NCBI GenBank assembly: GCA_036008465.1
Contig: DASYNP010000165.1
Location: forward strand, 1-64,000
Direction: 5' to 3'
From: DASPSM01 sp036008465
Lineage (GTDB): Bacteria > Planctomycetota > Planctomycetia > Planctomycetales > Planctomycetaceae
Length of the DNA stretch: 64,000 nucleotides
Position 1 is the stretch's first letter; every line of letters starts with the position of its first letter. Shown one piece after another: positions 27,872 through 37,293 of the stretch. The position numbers and the translations under genes are program-made. The notes beneath the pieces are model-generated. The model had not been told where the DNA came from and ran no database searches. It saw only the letters and a list, made by a program, of their open reading frames with translations.

Positions 27872-28919
27872 CTCGTTGCACCGATTTCTCCAGGGAATTC
27901 CGCCGACGAATTCTCAAACGCTGCTCGTTGACGCCATTCAAAAATGGTCCGAGACGAGTGAGTCGCAGTCCCTAATCGCCAGCCTGGCCCCAGCCAGACA
28001 GATGAGCGCCCTGCTCGCTCTGGGGAGCGAAGCCTACGAGTCTGACTGGGGCAACCTGCGAACGAACTTGCTTTTCAATACGCGCTCGGTCGGGCAATAC
28101 GTGGAGCCTTTCGCGTCGAGCGACTGGCTCGAGCAAAACGCTCAGTTCCTGTTTGTCAGCCTCCTCGACCCGCTCGTGCTGAACGACGACTCGCGGCGTC
28201 TCGCGGCCTTTGCGCGCTCTGAGCTGGTCGGAGCGGAACAACTGCCGGCAGCTCTTGAACGCGGTCGGGGCGTTCTCCTGGTGAGCTGCCATCAAACCCA
28301 CGCTGGTTTCTGTCTGCGCCATCCGCAGTTCTGTGACCAGACTTTCACCGCAGTCAGTCACGACATCAGCGACGCCAATCGGGCGGAGCATCCCGCCTAC
28401 GCGGCCTACGGCGATCGAGTCGAATTTGCCCCGACCACCGCGGCGGGCGCGCGCCGCATGCTTGTCAGACTGAAATCGAACGGCGCGGTCGCTTTATACA
28501 ACGATTTTCGGTTTCCCGAGTCACCGGGAATTCCGAGCCTGCTTCTCGGGCGGCCTGTCTTCAGCTCCAAATCGCTGGTCAACTTCATCCTCAGGACACG
28601 GGCTTGTGTCCTGCCTTTTACGGTCGTTCGGGTTCCTCCGTTTGCGGACGCGAACCTGAGGATCGAGATCCTTCCCGAGCTGCCGTTTGACGATCTGGGC
28701 GAAGGCGAACGGGACTCGGTCATGGCCGCGATGCGGCTCGGTGTGGCGACGGAATGCTTGATCCGTCGCTATCCGGTCCAGTGGCGCCTTTGGACATCCC
28801 TCGAATACCGCTGGAACGAGGGCCAATCGGCGTGGTCGGAACTGGGGCGCGTCTTCGGTTCTGAGGTGAGTCCCGACGTGACCCCGAAAGCGGGTTCGTT
28901 GGCCGAGGTCTCCACATGA
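27852..28919 (+). CDS. LpxL/HtrB-like acyltransferase homologue in the radical SAM cluster
   Basis: A 355-residue protein starting at an ATG inside the radical SAM gene. The order of conserved blocks matches the lysophospholipid acyltransferase (LpxL) group: GRGVLLVSCHQTHAGF, RRMLVRLKSNGAVALYNDF, then LLLGRPVFSSKSLVNFILRT. The usual H-x4-D/E catalytic motif reads HQTHAGF here, so the acidic residue is missing or shifted and activity is uncertain. There is no transmembrane anchor or signal peptide. Tight coupling to the maturase suggests it acts on the same peptide, perhaps acylating it, but that is speculative. Confidence 0.6.
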   Translation: MSNALRDSLHRFLQGIPPTNSQTLLVDAIQKWSETSESQSLIASLAPARQMSALLALGSEAYESDWGNLRTNLLFNTRSVGQYVEPFASSDWLEQNAQFLFVSLLDPLVLNDDSRRLAAFARSELVGAEQLPAALERGRGVLLVSCHQTHAGFCLRHPQFCDQTFTAVSHDISDANRAEHPAYAAYGDRVEFAPTTAAGARRMLVRLKSNGAVALYNDFRFPESPGIPSLLLGRPVFSSKSLVNFILRTRACVLPFTVVRVPPFADANLRIEILPELPFDDLGEGERDSVMAAMRLGVATECLIRRYPVQWRLWTSLEYRWNEGQSAWSELGRVFGSEVSPDVTPKAGSLAEVST

Positions 28920-29016
28920 TGTACGATTGGGATTTGCCGCGTTCGCGATCGTCGACTCGAACACCTTCAGAAAATCTGTGACTCAGCCGGGCCGTCAATT
29001 TCTCCCACACTCACTC

Positions 29017-29700
29017 ATGGCGGACAAATCCAAAAACGTCAATTGGCTCTTCGGCCTTGGCGGCGCGGCCTGCGGAGTCGTCGCCGGGTATTTCGGGTTT
29101 TTTCTGTTGGCTCGACTGGGTTACTACGGACTCGTTCTGCCCGGCGCCCTGTTGGGGATCGGTTGTGGAGCCCTTTCGGGCGGCAAATCGAACCGCCTGG
29201 GAGCGGTCTGTGGGTTGCTCGGCGTCGTGGCGGGAGTCTTCACGGAATGGCGGTTCGCTCCGTTTATTAAAGACCCGAGTTTCGCCTACTTCATCACCCA
29301 CCTTCACGACCTGGGGTCGATCACGCTCATCTCGATTTTGGGAGGCGGACTCTTCGGCTGCTGGTTCGGCCGAGGTCGGGAAGGCGCAGTTTGGCCACGT
29401 CGAACGACAAGGGGAGTAGCTCCCGTGCCACACAACATGAGCGAGATGAGGACCACGGCGAACGAGCACATCCGGCGAGACATGGAAGCCGGGCGGAAAT
29501 GGGTCTGCCAGTGTCAGGATTGCCACGAGGTCCGTTCGCTAATCGGCGTCGAAAAGACGCTCGAGGTGCGGCCTCTGGTCCGAAAAATCCTGCGGCTCGA
29601 GGAACAGCTCGAAAAGATGCCCGACGGCCCCGACATGCAGGCCGTCCTGGACGAGTACCTTAAGGCCCACGACGAACTCGCAGAGGTGATGGCACGGTAA
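29017..29700 (+). CDS. Membrane protein with C-terminal Cys cluster and helical tail, unknown function
   Basis: A 227-residue protein. Residues ~8-140 contain about four hydrophobic, Gly-rich segments (WLFGLGGAACGVVAGYFGFF and others). The remaining part is soluble: WVCQCQDCHEV is a CxCxxC putative metal site, and the tail is a charged helix ending HDELAEVMAR. I do not recognise the family. The ATG at 29017 is chosen since the longer frame lacks membrane or signal features. It lies 97 bp after the acyltransferase and converges on the WD40 kinase gene, 57 bp apart. Confidence 0.7.
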   Translation: MADKSKNVNWLFGLGGAACGVVAGYFGFFLLARLGYYGLVLPGALLGIGCGALSGGKSNRLGAVCGLLGVVAGVFTEWRFAPFIKDPSFAYFITHLHDLGSITLISILGGGLFGCWFGRGREGAVWPRRTTRGVAPVPHNMSEMRTTANEHIRRDMEAGRKWVCQCQDCHEVRSLIGVEKTLEVRPLVRKILRLEEQLEKMPDGPDMQAVLDEYLKAHDELAEVMAR

Positions 29701-29757
29701 ACTGGGAACAAGCTGCGGCTGGGACGGCGTTTGGTGAAAGAAGTGGCGAACCAACGA

Positions 29758-32700
29758 TCACTCGGGCAGCGAGCTCGTTTCGGATCGCCATTTCATGACG
29801 CGGACGAATCGCCTGGCTGAGCGGCTGGTCGGATCGTCCAGCACGCAGGCCACCAGACGGCCATCCGAGGAGAATGAGATCCGTTCCGGATGCGCCGGAG
29901 AAAAATCGACGTCGATCATCGGCTGAAACAGATCCACGTCGCTCGCCGTGTGCCACAACGTGAGCACGCCTCCCTGCTCGGACGAGACCAGTGTGTGGCC
30001 GCTAACGGAGCTTGCCAGTCGGATGAGCGGCCCGTGAGCCCCCTCGAGATTGAATTTGAATCGCCAGTCGGCCGTGCTCCAGACCTTGATCAACCGATCG
30101 TCGCTGGCGGTCGCGACCCACTGAGCCAGCGGGTCAAAAGCGATGCAATTGATCGAGCTGCTGTGGCCGGGGAGTTCGGCGACCTTTTGCTGCGTTTGGA
30201 CGTTCCAGACCAGGACAACGTTGGCGGGACCGCTGGCGAACAGCCACTGGCCGTCGGGGGAAAACGCGGCGCAATTACATTCTTGTGCGCGGATGCGCTC
30301 GAGCCGTTTGCCCGATCGAGCGTCCATCACGTACAGGTCGTCGTGCTTTTCGCTGTTGTAGCGGTCGATCGCCGCCACGACCCGGCCATCCGGCGAAATG
30401 GCGATTCGATGGACGTTGAAGTTGGGGCCGAGCTTCCATTCGGACTGGCGGCCGCCGTCGCGCAGGTCGTAAACACGAACCACTCCGTTCATCGTCCCGA
30501 CCGCCAGAGTCGAGCCGTCGCGCGACGCGCCGAGGCAGAGGATCCTCTTTTCGGTCTTTCCGAGTTCGCGAATGCGAACCATCGACTCCGGATCCCAGAG
30601 CGAGATCTCTGAGCCGCCGCACACCGCAAGCTGATTGCTTCCTGGTACGAACTGGATGTCCTCGACTTCGAGCGACGCCTCGCGAAGGTCCTTGAAGTAC
30701 TCCCCGCTGCGGAGACTCCAGGCGATGACGCATCCGTCGCTCCCAGCCGTGATCAGCTCTTGGGATTTCTGAGAAACGACAAAAGCGTAAATTGGGTCCT
30801 GATGCGCCCCCCAGGCCCGAAGTCGCGTCTCGGATTGCTCGGCTCTCCCGGAAGGGGATCTGTCGATATCGGTGGGGCAGACGCGCACGGTGCCGACCTT
30901 GTCGCCGGCCAGGATCGAAGAACCCCCGGGCATGAAAGCGACGCGTTGCGCCTGGTCGAGCAGGTCGATTTTGTTCGCGAGTTCCCAGGAAGGAACTCGC
31001 CAGATCCGAATGTCGTGCTCGCTCGTGCTGGCTGCGAATAAACCGCCGTCTCTGGAGAAATCGATGGAGAGCACCGGCGGGCCGCCGACGGGGACACGGT
31101 GCGCGATCTTGTGCGAATCGAGGTCCCACACGATCACGTCGTGGTCGTGGCCAGCCGAGGCCAACCACTTGCCGCCCGGGTGAAGCGCGATCGAACCCGC
31201 CGTATCAAGATGCCCTTTGAGCTCGCCGTCGGGTTGTCCCGTCGCCGTTTTCCAAAGGCGGATCACGGTGTCGCGCCCGGCGGAGATCAGCGTTCGCCCC
31301 TCGTGGGCAAAAAGCACGTTGAACACCTGGCGCGGATGGGCCTTGATCGAGCGGAGATGCCGGGCCTTTCGCTGCTTCCAATCGACAGCCCAGAGAGCGA
31401 TCGTTCCGTCGTCGCCGGCGGAGGCCAAGGTGCTGCCATCGGGCGACAAAGCCAAACCGTTGATTTCGCCTTGGTGCGCCTCAATGGAAAACAGAAGCGT
31501 GGACGCCGCCGAGTCGTAGATCCCAATGATCCCCGCCTTGCCCGCGGCCGCCAGGTAGCGCTCGTCGGGAGAAAGGCAGACGAAATAGATCGCCTGGTTT
31601 GCGCGGGCGATGAGTCGGTGCGTCACACGCCCTCGACGCGAGAGGAAGTCCCATTCGCCCCCTTGATAGATCTCGGCCCGATCGCGCGGCCGATGACGTT
31701 CGAGCAAACTGGTGAAGCGTCGCATATCGCCGGACTGCAAGGCCGTTCCGGCCTGTTGCATGTCGGAGACATAGAGAAGTTCGTCGGCCTTTGCTCGTTC
31801 ACGTTCGGCCGTGAGTTGCAGTTCACGAGCATGCGCCGCGGCAGCGTCTTTGTCCTCCCCCGCCTTGAGCAACTGAGCATTGGCGCCCTCAAGCCTGTCG
31901 TTCAGGCGGCTCAATCGCACGTTCGCTGCCGTCACCGTGAGGATCCAGACGCAAAACAAAAAAGTGACCACGAGCGACGAGGCCGCCCGAAGCGGATAGC
32001 GGTGCGACCACAGCCAGGCGCGCTCCCAGGGCCGGACGCTGCGCGCGGTGATCGGCTCGCGCTTGAGGAAATGTTGCAAATCCTCGCCCAGCAAGTCCGC
32101 TGTGGCGTACCGACGATCTGGCTCCTTGGCGAGGCACTTGAGACAAATCAGCTCGAGGTCGTGCGGCACGTCCGGCCGGATGCGACGGATTGGGGTCGGC
32201 TCGTCGGTTAACACGCGGCGCAAGATGTCGAATCGCGAACCACCGGAAATGGGAGCGATTCCCGTCAGCATCTCGTAGAGGATGGCGCCAAGTCCGTACA
32301 CATCGGTCTTGGGACTCGTTTCCGAATCCTTTCCTGACGCCTGCTCAGGCGCCATGTAGGCAGCTGTCCCCACGACGGCGTCGGTGTGCGTGGCGGTTCG
32401 GCTATCGTCTTCGTTGAAGACCTTGCAGATGCCGAAATCGCAGAGCTTGGGCGTGAACGGAAAAGACTCAGGCATTGGGCCGCTCTGAGCCGAGCCCACC
32501 TCTTCGACACGGGTGACCGCGTCCTTGTCGCCGCTCGAGCCGCAACTTCTCAGCGGCTTTAGCAAGACATTGGCGGGCTTGACGTCGCGATGAAGAATCG
32601 CGTGCGCATGCGCGTGAGCAAGAGCTTTGGACAGCTCCATGGTTACCCAGGCTGCGGCGTCAGGTTTAATCTTCTGGCGGTGGTCGCGAAGCCAGGCGGC

Positions 32701-33585
32701 AAGAGACGGTCCGTCGCAAAGCTCTTGCACGATGTAGCAGAACGTGCCGTCGAAGCCCGCCTCGAGCACCCGCACGATGTTCGGGTGATCGAGCCGCGCC
32801 ACAGCTTGAGCCTCATCCACGAAACGTCGACGCAACGACTTAGACAACAGCAGATCGGGCCGTGGGATCTTGAGTGCGATCGGCCGGTTCAAGGCCGGAT
32901 CGCGGGCCAGATACACAATCCCGTGGCCGCCCCGCCCCAGCTCGCGGAAGACCTCGAACCGTCCAAGCCGGTTTGGATTGCCTTCGTCTCCGTTATCCTT
33001 GTCGTCGAGCGATTGAGCGGGCTGGCCGAAGAGAGCGTCTGGCGTCTGCTGTTGCCGATACCGACGGACGCGGGCGACCAACTCCAGGCATTTTGTTGCG
33101 GGGCTCGCCGCCGCACGAGGGCTTGCGCCAGACGTCACCAATTCTTGCGGCAGGCCTTCCGCAGCATTGCAGATCTTTGCGATATCAATCGGTAAATCCG
33201 CAAGCGCCTCCTTGACGAGAGAATCGATCTCGAACGAATCAGGCTCGCTCTGCGCGTGCTCGATCGACGAAAAGCCCAGTTCCTCTTGCAGGCGTGCGAA
33301 CGCACACAGCCAGAGGTTACGAGTCTCCTCGATCGACCGATTCAGGGCCCCGCTGACCTCTTCAAGAGATTTTTTGTCGAAGCAGGCGAACTCGATGACA
33401 GCCTGATAATCGGCCGGCATCCGCCTCATCGCGGCGTCGAAGACCTCGACTTCATCAGCGGCCGCGTCCTGCGTGCTCAAACCAGGCGCCACCCGATCGT
33501 CGACGCGAGCCCGCTCCGCCGGGCCATTCGCGCCCATGGAGTTCTGCTCCTGTTCCGGTGCAGGGGTCGTGAGATGGTCGTCCAT
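29758..33585 (-). CDS. Ser/Thr protein kinase with sigma-region-4-like N-terminus and WD40 propellers
   Basis: A 1275-residue protein. Residues ~47-103 (MRRMPADYQAVIEFACFD, then SLEEVSGALNRSIEETRNLW) resemble region 4 of ECF sigma factors. The kinase domain runs ~209-510: GRGGHGIV, Lys239 in ALKIPRP, HRDVKPANV with Asp334, DFG at 383-385 and GTAAYMAPEQ, so it should be active. A transmembrane helix lies at ~537-554, then a coiled coil rich in Glu/Ala/Arg. From ~640 to the end there are WD40 repeats (ALSPDGSTLASAGDDGTIAL type), perhaps two propellers. The repeats would lie outside the membrane if the kinase is cytoplasmic. It is divergent from the next kinase gene. Confidence 0.92.
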   Translation of the reverse strand: MDDHLTTPAPEQEQNSMGANGPAERARVDDRVAPGLSTQDAAADEVEVFDAAMRRMPADYQAVIEFACFDKKSLEEVSGALNRSIEETRNLWLCAFARLQEELGFSSIEHAQSEPDSFEIDSLVKEALADLPIDIAKICNAAEGLPQELVTSGASPRAAASPATKCLELVARVRRYRQQQTPDALFGQPAQSLDDKDNGDEGNPNRLGRFEVFRELGRGGHGIVYLARDPALNRPIALKIPRPDLLLSKSLRRRFVDEAQAVARLDHPNIVRVLEAGFDGTFCYIVQELCDGPSLAAWLRDHRQKIKPDAAAWVTMELSKALAHAHAHAILHRDVKPANVLLKPLRSCGSSGDKDAVTRVEEVGSAQSGPMPESFPFTPKLCDFGICKVFNEDDSRTATHTDAVVGTAAYMAPEQASGKDSETSPKTDVYGLGAILYEMLTGIAPISGGSRFDILRRVLTDEPTPIRRIRPDVPHDLELICLKCLAKEPDRRYATADLLGEDLQHFLKREPITARSVRPWERAWLWSHRYPLRAASSLVVTFLFCVWILTVTAANVRLSRLNDRLEGANAQLLKAGEDKDAAAAHARELQLTAERERAKADELLYVSDMQQAGTALQSGDMRRFTSLLERHRPRDRAEIYQGGEWDFLSRRGRVTHRLIARANQAIYFVCLSPDERYLAAAGKAGIIGIYDSAASTLLFSIEAHQGEINGLALSPDGSTLASAGDDGTIALWAVDWKQRKARHLRSIKAHPRQVFNVLFAHEGRTLISAGRDTVIRLWKTATGQPDGELKGHLDTAGSIALHPGGKWLASAGHDHDVIVWDLDSHKIAHRVPVGGPPVLSIDFSRDGGLFAASTSEHDIRIWRVPSWELANKIDLLDQAQRVAFMPGGSSILAGDKVGTVRVCPTDIDRSPSGRAEQSETRLRAWGAHQDPIYAFVVSQKSQELITAGSDGCVIAWSLRSGEYFKDLREASLEVEDIQFVPGSNQLAVCGGSEISLWDPESMVRIRELGKTEKRILCLGASRDGSTLAVGTMNGVVRVYDLRDGGRQSEWKLGPNFNVHRIAISPDGRVVAAIDRYNSEKHDDLYVMDARSGKRLERIRAQECNCAAFSPDGQWLFASGPANVVLVWNVQTQQKVAELPGHSSSINCIAFDPLAQWVATASDDRLIKVWSTADWRFKFNLEGAHGPLIRLASSVSGHTLVSSEQGGVLTLWHTASDVDLFQPMIDVDFSPAHPERISFSSDGRLVACVLDDPTSRSARRFVRVMKWRSETSSLPE

Positions 33586-33912
33586 TACACCGATCGCGCA
33601 AAATGGCTGAATCTACTAGAGCAGCATAGCGCCGTTCCGAATGGGTTGGCAAATAAAAAACCACTTTATGTGCGCAGATTTGCGCAATGGGGCGTTCCTC
33701 CCCGAGGAGGCTGCCGCGAGTGGGCAGGTGCCCTCACTTTAATTCCACGCGGATAGCAAAACAAGCTGTTGGTTCAGGAGATTCGGGCTCGACGCGCAGA
33801 GATCGAGGGAATCGTTGATCGGGCGAATGCCGTGGTGTACTTTGCGCATTGGCGTTGTGCGGCCGGAGTTGGGTTCCCTCTGAAGTTACACGATCTACGG
33901 AAATCGCGAACC
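33586..33912. other. Intergenic region between divergent kinase genes
   Basis: These 327 bp separate two divergent kinase starts. The reading frame of the downstream kinase extends back to a TTG at 33769 without a ribosome site. An inverted repeat CCTCCCCGAGGAGG (33697-33710) is visible. No RNA gene is recognised. Confidence 0.4.
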
Positions 33913-35586
33913 GTGAACGAAGAATCGACGCACGCGGAATCGAAAGACCCGAGCGTCGCCTCCGCGGTGCGAGAATACTTCGATTTGATCGATCGGGGCA
34001 TCGCTGTCGACCGCGAGAATTTCATCGCCCAGAATCCCGGGATCGCGCACCGCCTGCGGTCCGCCATCGCCGACGAGCACGTGCGCCGGCTGAGCGCTGC
34101 CGAATCACCGCCGCGGGGGGAGCTGACGGGCGCCTCGACGGGCGCATTCACGCGCCACGGCGACACGCTCCCGCCGCCCGCGCGAAGCGGCAGCTGGGCC
34201 GCTGCCTGCAGTTTCCCGCCCGACACGCAATTGGGCCGCTACCGGATCGTGCGTGTTTTAGGCCGCGGTGCCATGGGGACGGTTTACCTGGCGATCGACA
34301 CCCAGCTCGATCGGCAGGTCGCGCTGAAGACGCCGCAATTTGACCAGGACAGCGATCTCTTACAGCGCTTCCATCGCGAGGCGCGAGCCGCTGCCGCGCT
34401 GCGTCATCCCAACATCTGCCCGATCTACGACTTCGGCCAGATTGACGGCACGCAGTTCATCTCGATGGCGTACATCGAAGGGCAAACGCTGGCCGCCTTG
34501 ATGGAGAACGAGCCACTCCAGCCGGTGAAGCGGGTCGCCGGCATTGCGCGCAAAATCGCTCTCGCCCTGCAAGAGGCACACGACCACGGCATCGTGCACC
34601 GCGATCTCAAGCCGTCCAACGTGATGCTCGATAAACACAGCGAGCCGATCGTGATGGACTTTGGCTTGGCGCGCCAAACGACGGGGCAGGACAACGTCCG
34701 GCTCACGCAGTCGGGAATCCTTGTCGGCACGCCGGCATTCATGTCGCCGGAGCAGATCGAAGGCGATCTCGAAAAGATTGGGCCGGCGACCGATCAATAC
34801 AGCTTGGGCGTGCTGCTTTACGAGATGTTTACGCAGCAGTTGCCCTTTCGCGGTTCGTCGATGGCCATCATTGCCCAGGCGTTGGTCAAGGAGCCGCCTC
34901 CTCCCATCCAATTCCGGAGTGACCTCGATCCGCGGATCAACGCGGCGTGCCTGAAAATGATGGCCAAAGCGCCCGAAGATCGTTTTGCGTCGTTGTCCGA
35001 AGTTGCCGACGTGCTGGAAGCAATCCTCGAGAATCGCGACTCAAAGCCAACGCTAAATTCAGCGACGGCCGCCCCCGACAGTGCCTTGTCCCCCGACAGT
35101 GCCTTGTCCCCCGAACGCGCCGCCGCCAAGCAGCGCCGCCGGTCGCTGGCCGCGCAGTTCCTGGCGAAGAGGTCCCTCAGCGAAAAAGAGCTCGCCGAGG
35201 TCGAGAAATCGGCTCGAAGGCATTTCGACCTCCACCAGTATGAAAAGGTGGTCGAGGCAATCGGACAAGTTCCTGATGAACAGCGACCAGCGAGGCTCCA
35301 GGGACTCCTCGCAGACGCGTGCACCAAAACAGCCGAGGTTGCCGCCTTAGTCACCGCGATCGACGAAGCCGAGAGTCGCGGCGATAAAGCCGCAGCGCTG
35401 GAAAAATCCGGCGTGCTTCTGAAGCTCCAGCCAGGGAACCCGCGGGCGTGCGAGGTGCGAAATCAGGCGAGCGGAGGCTCATTCCTGGCGAAGATCCAAA
35501 ACGCGAGTCCCCGGACGCTCTGGGCGGCGGCGCTCGTCGGATTGGCGTTGCTCGCGGCTTTGATTGTCGCCCTGTTGGCCCGTTAA
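33913..35586 (+). CDS. Hanks-type Ser/Thr protein kinase with C-terminal membrane anchor
   Basis: A ~557-residue kinase. The N-terminal ~100 residues are a soluble region of unknown fold. The kinase domain has GRGAMGTVY, VALKTP, HRDLKPSNVM and DFGLA, all key residues present, then GTPAFMSPEQ. A linker containing a tandem PDSALS repeat is followed by a helical region with a TPR-like look and a C-terminal transmembrane helix (LWAAALVGLALLAALIVALL). The start GTG 33913 is a judgement; the frame stays open to a TTG at 33769. The orientation with a tail anchor is less common than N-terminal kinase plus sensor. Confidence 0.88.
   Translation: MNEESTHAESKDPSVASAVREYFDLIDRGIAVDRENFIAQNPGIAHRLRSAIADEHVRRLSAAESPPRGELTGASTGAFTRHGDTLPPPARSGSWAAACSFPPDTQLGRYRIVRVLGRGAMGTVYLAIDTQLDRQVALKTPQFDQDSDLLQRFHREARAAAALRHPNICPIYDFGQIDGTQFISMAYIEGQTLAALMENEPLQPVKRVAGIARKIALALQEAHDHGIVHRDLKPSNVMLDKHSEPIVMDFGLARQTTGQDNVRLTQSGILVGTPAFMSPEQIEGDLEKIGPATDQYSLGVLLYEMFTQQLPFRGSSMAIIAQALVKEPPPPIQFRSDLDPRINAACLKMMAKAPEDRFASLSEVADVLEAILENRDSKPTLNSATAAPDSALSPDSALSPERAAAKQRRRSLAAQFLAKRSLSEKELAEVEKSARRHFDLHQYEKVVEAIGQVPDEQRPARLQGLLADACTKTAEVAALVTAIDEAESRGDKAAALEKSGVLLKLQPGNPRACEVRNQASGGSFLAKIQNASPRTLWAAALVGLALLAALIVALLAR
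35073..35108 (+). repeat. 18-bp tandem repeat inside kinase linker
   Basis: Two identical adjacent copies of an 18-bp unit (CCCGACAGTGCCTTGTCC) encode PDSALS twice. It keeps the frame and probably arose by slippage. Confidence 0.75.
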
Positions 35587-36232
35587 TAGAGCCAGGGAAT
35601 CAGCCGCCAGGTCCGAGCGCGGTAGGCCTCGTACTCGGCTCCGAAGTGCGCGCCGAGCAATCGCTCCTCGGCGTGCATCCGCGCGACCAATGCGGGCAAC
35701 ATCGCCACCATGAGCAGGACACCGATGGCTGAGCGAAACGCCAGGGCCCAACCGACTGACGCGATGATGAGCCCCAAATAGCTCGGATTACGCACGAGAC
35801 GGTAAGGTCCTGTGGTGACCAGAGAGTGCTCGTGTTGAATGGCGACCAGGCCTTGCCAAGGACGAACACGGGCCAAATTCGCAGCAGCGTCCCGGCGCCA
35901 AAAAGGGCGACGCCGATCCAGCGCAGGGTGTCGCCATCGAGCGTCCAGAATTCCTCGCGATCGGTGTACGCCGGCAGATAGCCGAGCAACAGCCCGACCG
36001 CAAAAAATACGATGAGCACCCAACGGTTGGACCGATCCTCAGTCTCGCCACGGCTCAGATTCCCGCCGGCAAAGAAGGCGACGGTCGACACGGCGGCCAG
36101 CACAATCGCGAGCGCCACCAACGGCGCGTGCGAGAAGTACGCGTGGAACCCGCCCGACCCCGCGATTGCCAGTCCCAGGTACGCGAGCATGCTGACGAGA
36201 ACAGACAATGCTCTGGCCAGCCTCTCCCACAT
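35583..36232 (-). pseudogene. Isoprenylcysteine carboxyl methyltransferase-like gene, frameshifted
   Basis: The 5' half reads from ATG 36232 (MWERLARALSVL, preceded by AAGGAG) through membrane helices to LRIWPVFVLGKAW. The 3' half reads in another frame: GLVAIQHEHSLVTTGPYRLV, RNPSYLGLIIASVGWALAF and FGAEYEAYRARTWRLIPWLY. Together they make a typical ~215-residue ICMT/PEMT-like membrane methyltransferase, with the SAM-binding RNPSYLG and C-terminal EAYRARTWRL intact. The frame changes near 35851-35858, where a few residues expected between GK and GLVAIQ are missing. This is either a real net loss of bases or a sequence error. Its stop overlaps the end of the upstream convergent kinase gene by 4 bp. 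Confidence 0.75.
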
Positions 36233-36373
36233 GGTGCCGCTCCTTCTCCCGGGCTTGTCGTCTCCGCGCGTCGAGTCAGTGGCGTCGTCGCCGTCAAATC
36301 GTGAAGATGACGTCCAGGATAGGGCATAAGACCCTGAGCGACGAGAATTCAGCTGCCGAAGCGGAGAGAAATG

Positions 36374-37285
36374 ATGCGAGCGTGCGTTTCCCTGATCGTC
36401 CTCTTCACGTTGGCTCTCGCGAGCCGGCACGTGATGGCCGCCGATCCAAAACCGTTGCCACCAACCTACGCGAACGTTTCCTACGGTCCGCACGAGCGCA
36501 ACGTCCTCGATTTCTGGAAGGCGGACGGCGCCGCTCCGCGGCCCCTCTTGATCGCGATTCACGGCGGTGGCTGGGTCGGCGGCGACAAGAAGCAAAGTCC
36601 CAACGCCGTTCGGCCCTGGCTCGCCAAAGGCATCTCGTACGCCGCGATCAACTACCGGCTGACGGGCACCGACCCGCTGCCGGCACCAGTGCACGATGCG
36701 GCACGCGCGGTGCAGTTTCTCCGTACGAAAGCCGCCGACTGGAACATCAATCCCGACCGCATCGCGCTCACGGGCGGGAGCGCCGGCGCGTGCACGTCGA
36801 TGTGGCTCTTGTTCCACGACGACCTGGCCGACCCGAAGTCGAGCGATCCCGTCTTGAGGCAGTCGACTCGCGTTTGCGCAGCGGCCGTGAGTGCCGGCCA
36901 GACGTCCATCGACCCGAAGGTGATCGTCGACTGGGTCGGCCCCAATGTGCTCAAGCACGGGATGATTTGGATGGCCGTCGGCGAGAAATCGATGGCCGAC
37001 GCGCTCAAAAACTACGAGCAGCACAAGGCCACCTACGCCGAGTTCTCACTGTATAACCACGTCGATGCCCACGACCCGCCCCTCTTCATGACCTACGGCG
37101 ACGACATGACGCTCCCTTCCAAGAACGCCGGCCACGGCATCCACCACCCGATGTTCGGAGTGAAGCTCAAGGAAAAGTCGGACCGCGTGGGACACGAATG
37201 CTACCTGCTGATTCCCGGCGTACAGAAGCCCGAGAAGTACGCCAACGCGAACGCATTCCTGACGGCCAAGCTCCTGGCTCCTTGA
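36374..37285 (+). CDS. Secreted alpha/beta-hydrolase (esterase/lipase-like)
   Basis: A ~303-residue exported hydrolase with a signal peptide ending HVMA. It belongs to the BD-FAE/esterase group: the oxyanion-hole motif HGGGW and nucleophile motif GGSAGA with the catalytic Ser are clear, and YGDDM and GHGIHHP near the C-terminus probably supply the acid and His. It probably cleaves ester side-groups of polysaccharides or small esters. ATG 36374 is better spaced from GGAG than the ATG three bases earlier. It lies beside a P450 gene on the other strand, convergent, 8 bp apart. Confidence 0.9.
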   Translation: MRACVSLIVLFTLALASRHVMAADPKPLPPTYANVSYGPHERNVLDFWKADGAAPRPLLIAIHGGGWVGGDKKQSPNAVRPWLAKGISYAAINYRLTGTDPLPAPVHDAARAVQFLRTKAADWNINPDRIALTGGSAGACTSMWLLFHDDLADPKSSDPVLRQSTRVCAAAVSAGQTSIDPKVIVDWVGPNVLKHGMIWMAVGEKSMADALKNYEQHKATYAEFSLYNHVDAHDPPLFMTYGDDMTLPSKNAGHGIHHPMFGVKLKEKSDRVGHECYLLIPGVQKPEKYANANAFLTAKLLAP

Positions 37286-37293
37286 GCGGAGCG

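Noticed and set aside
35600..37024. 474-codon minus-strand frame extending over the esterase gene
   Set aside because: Only its middle part encodes the methyltransferase-like helices; the rest is antisense to the esterase or out of frame after the shift.
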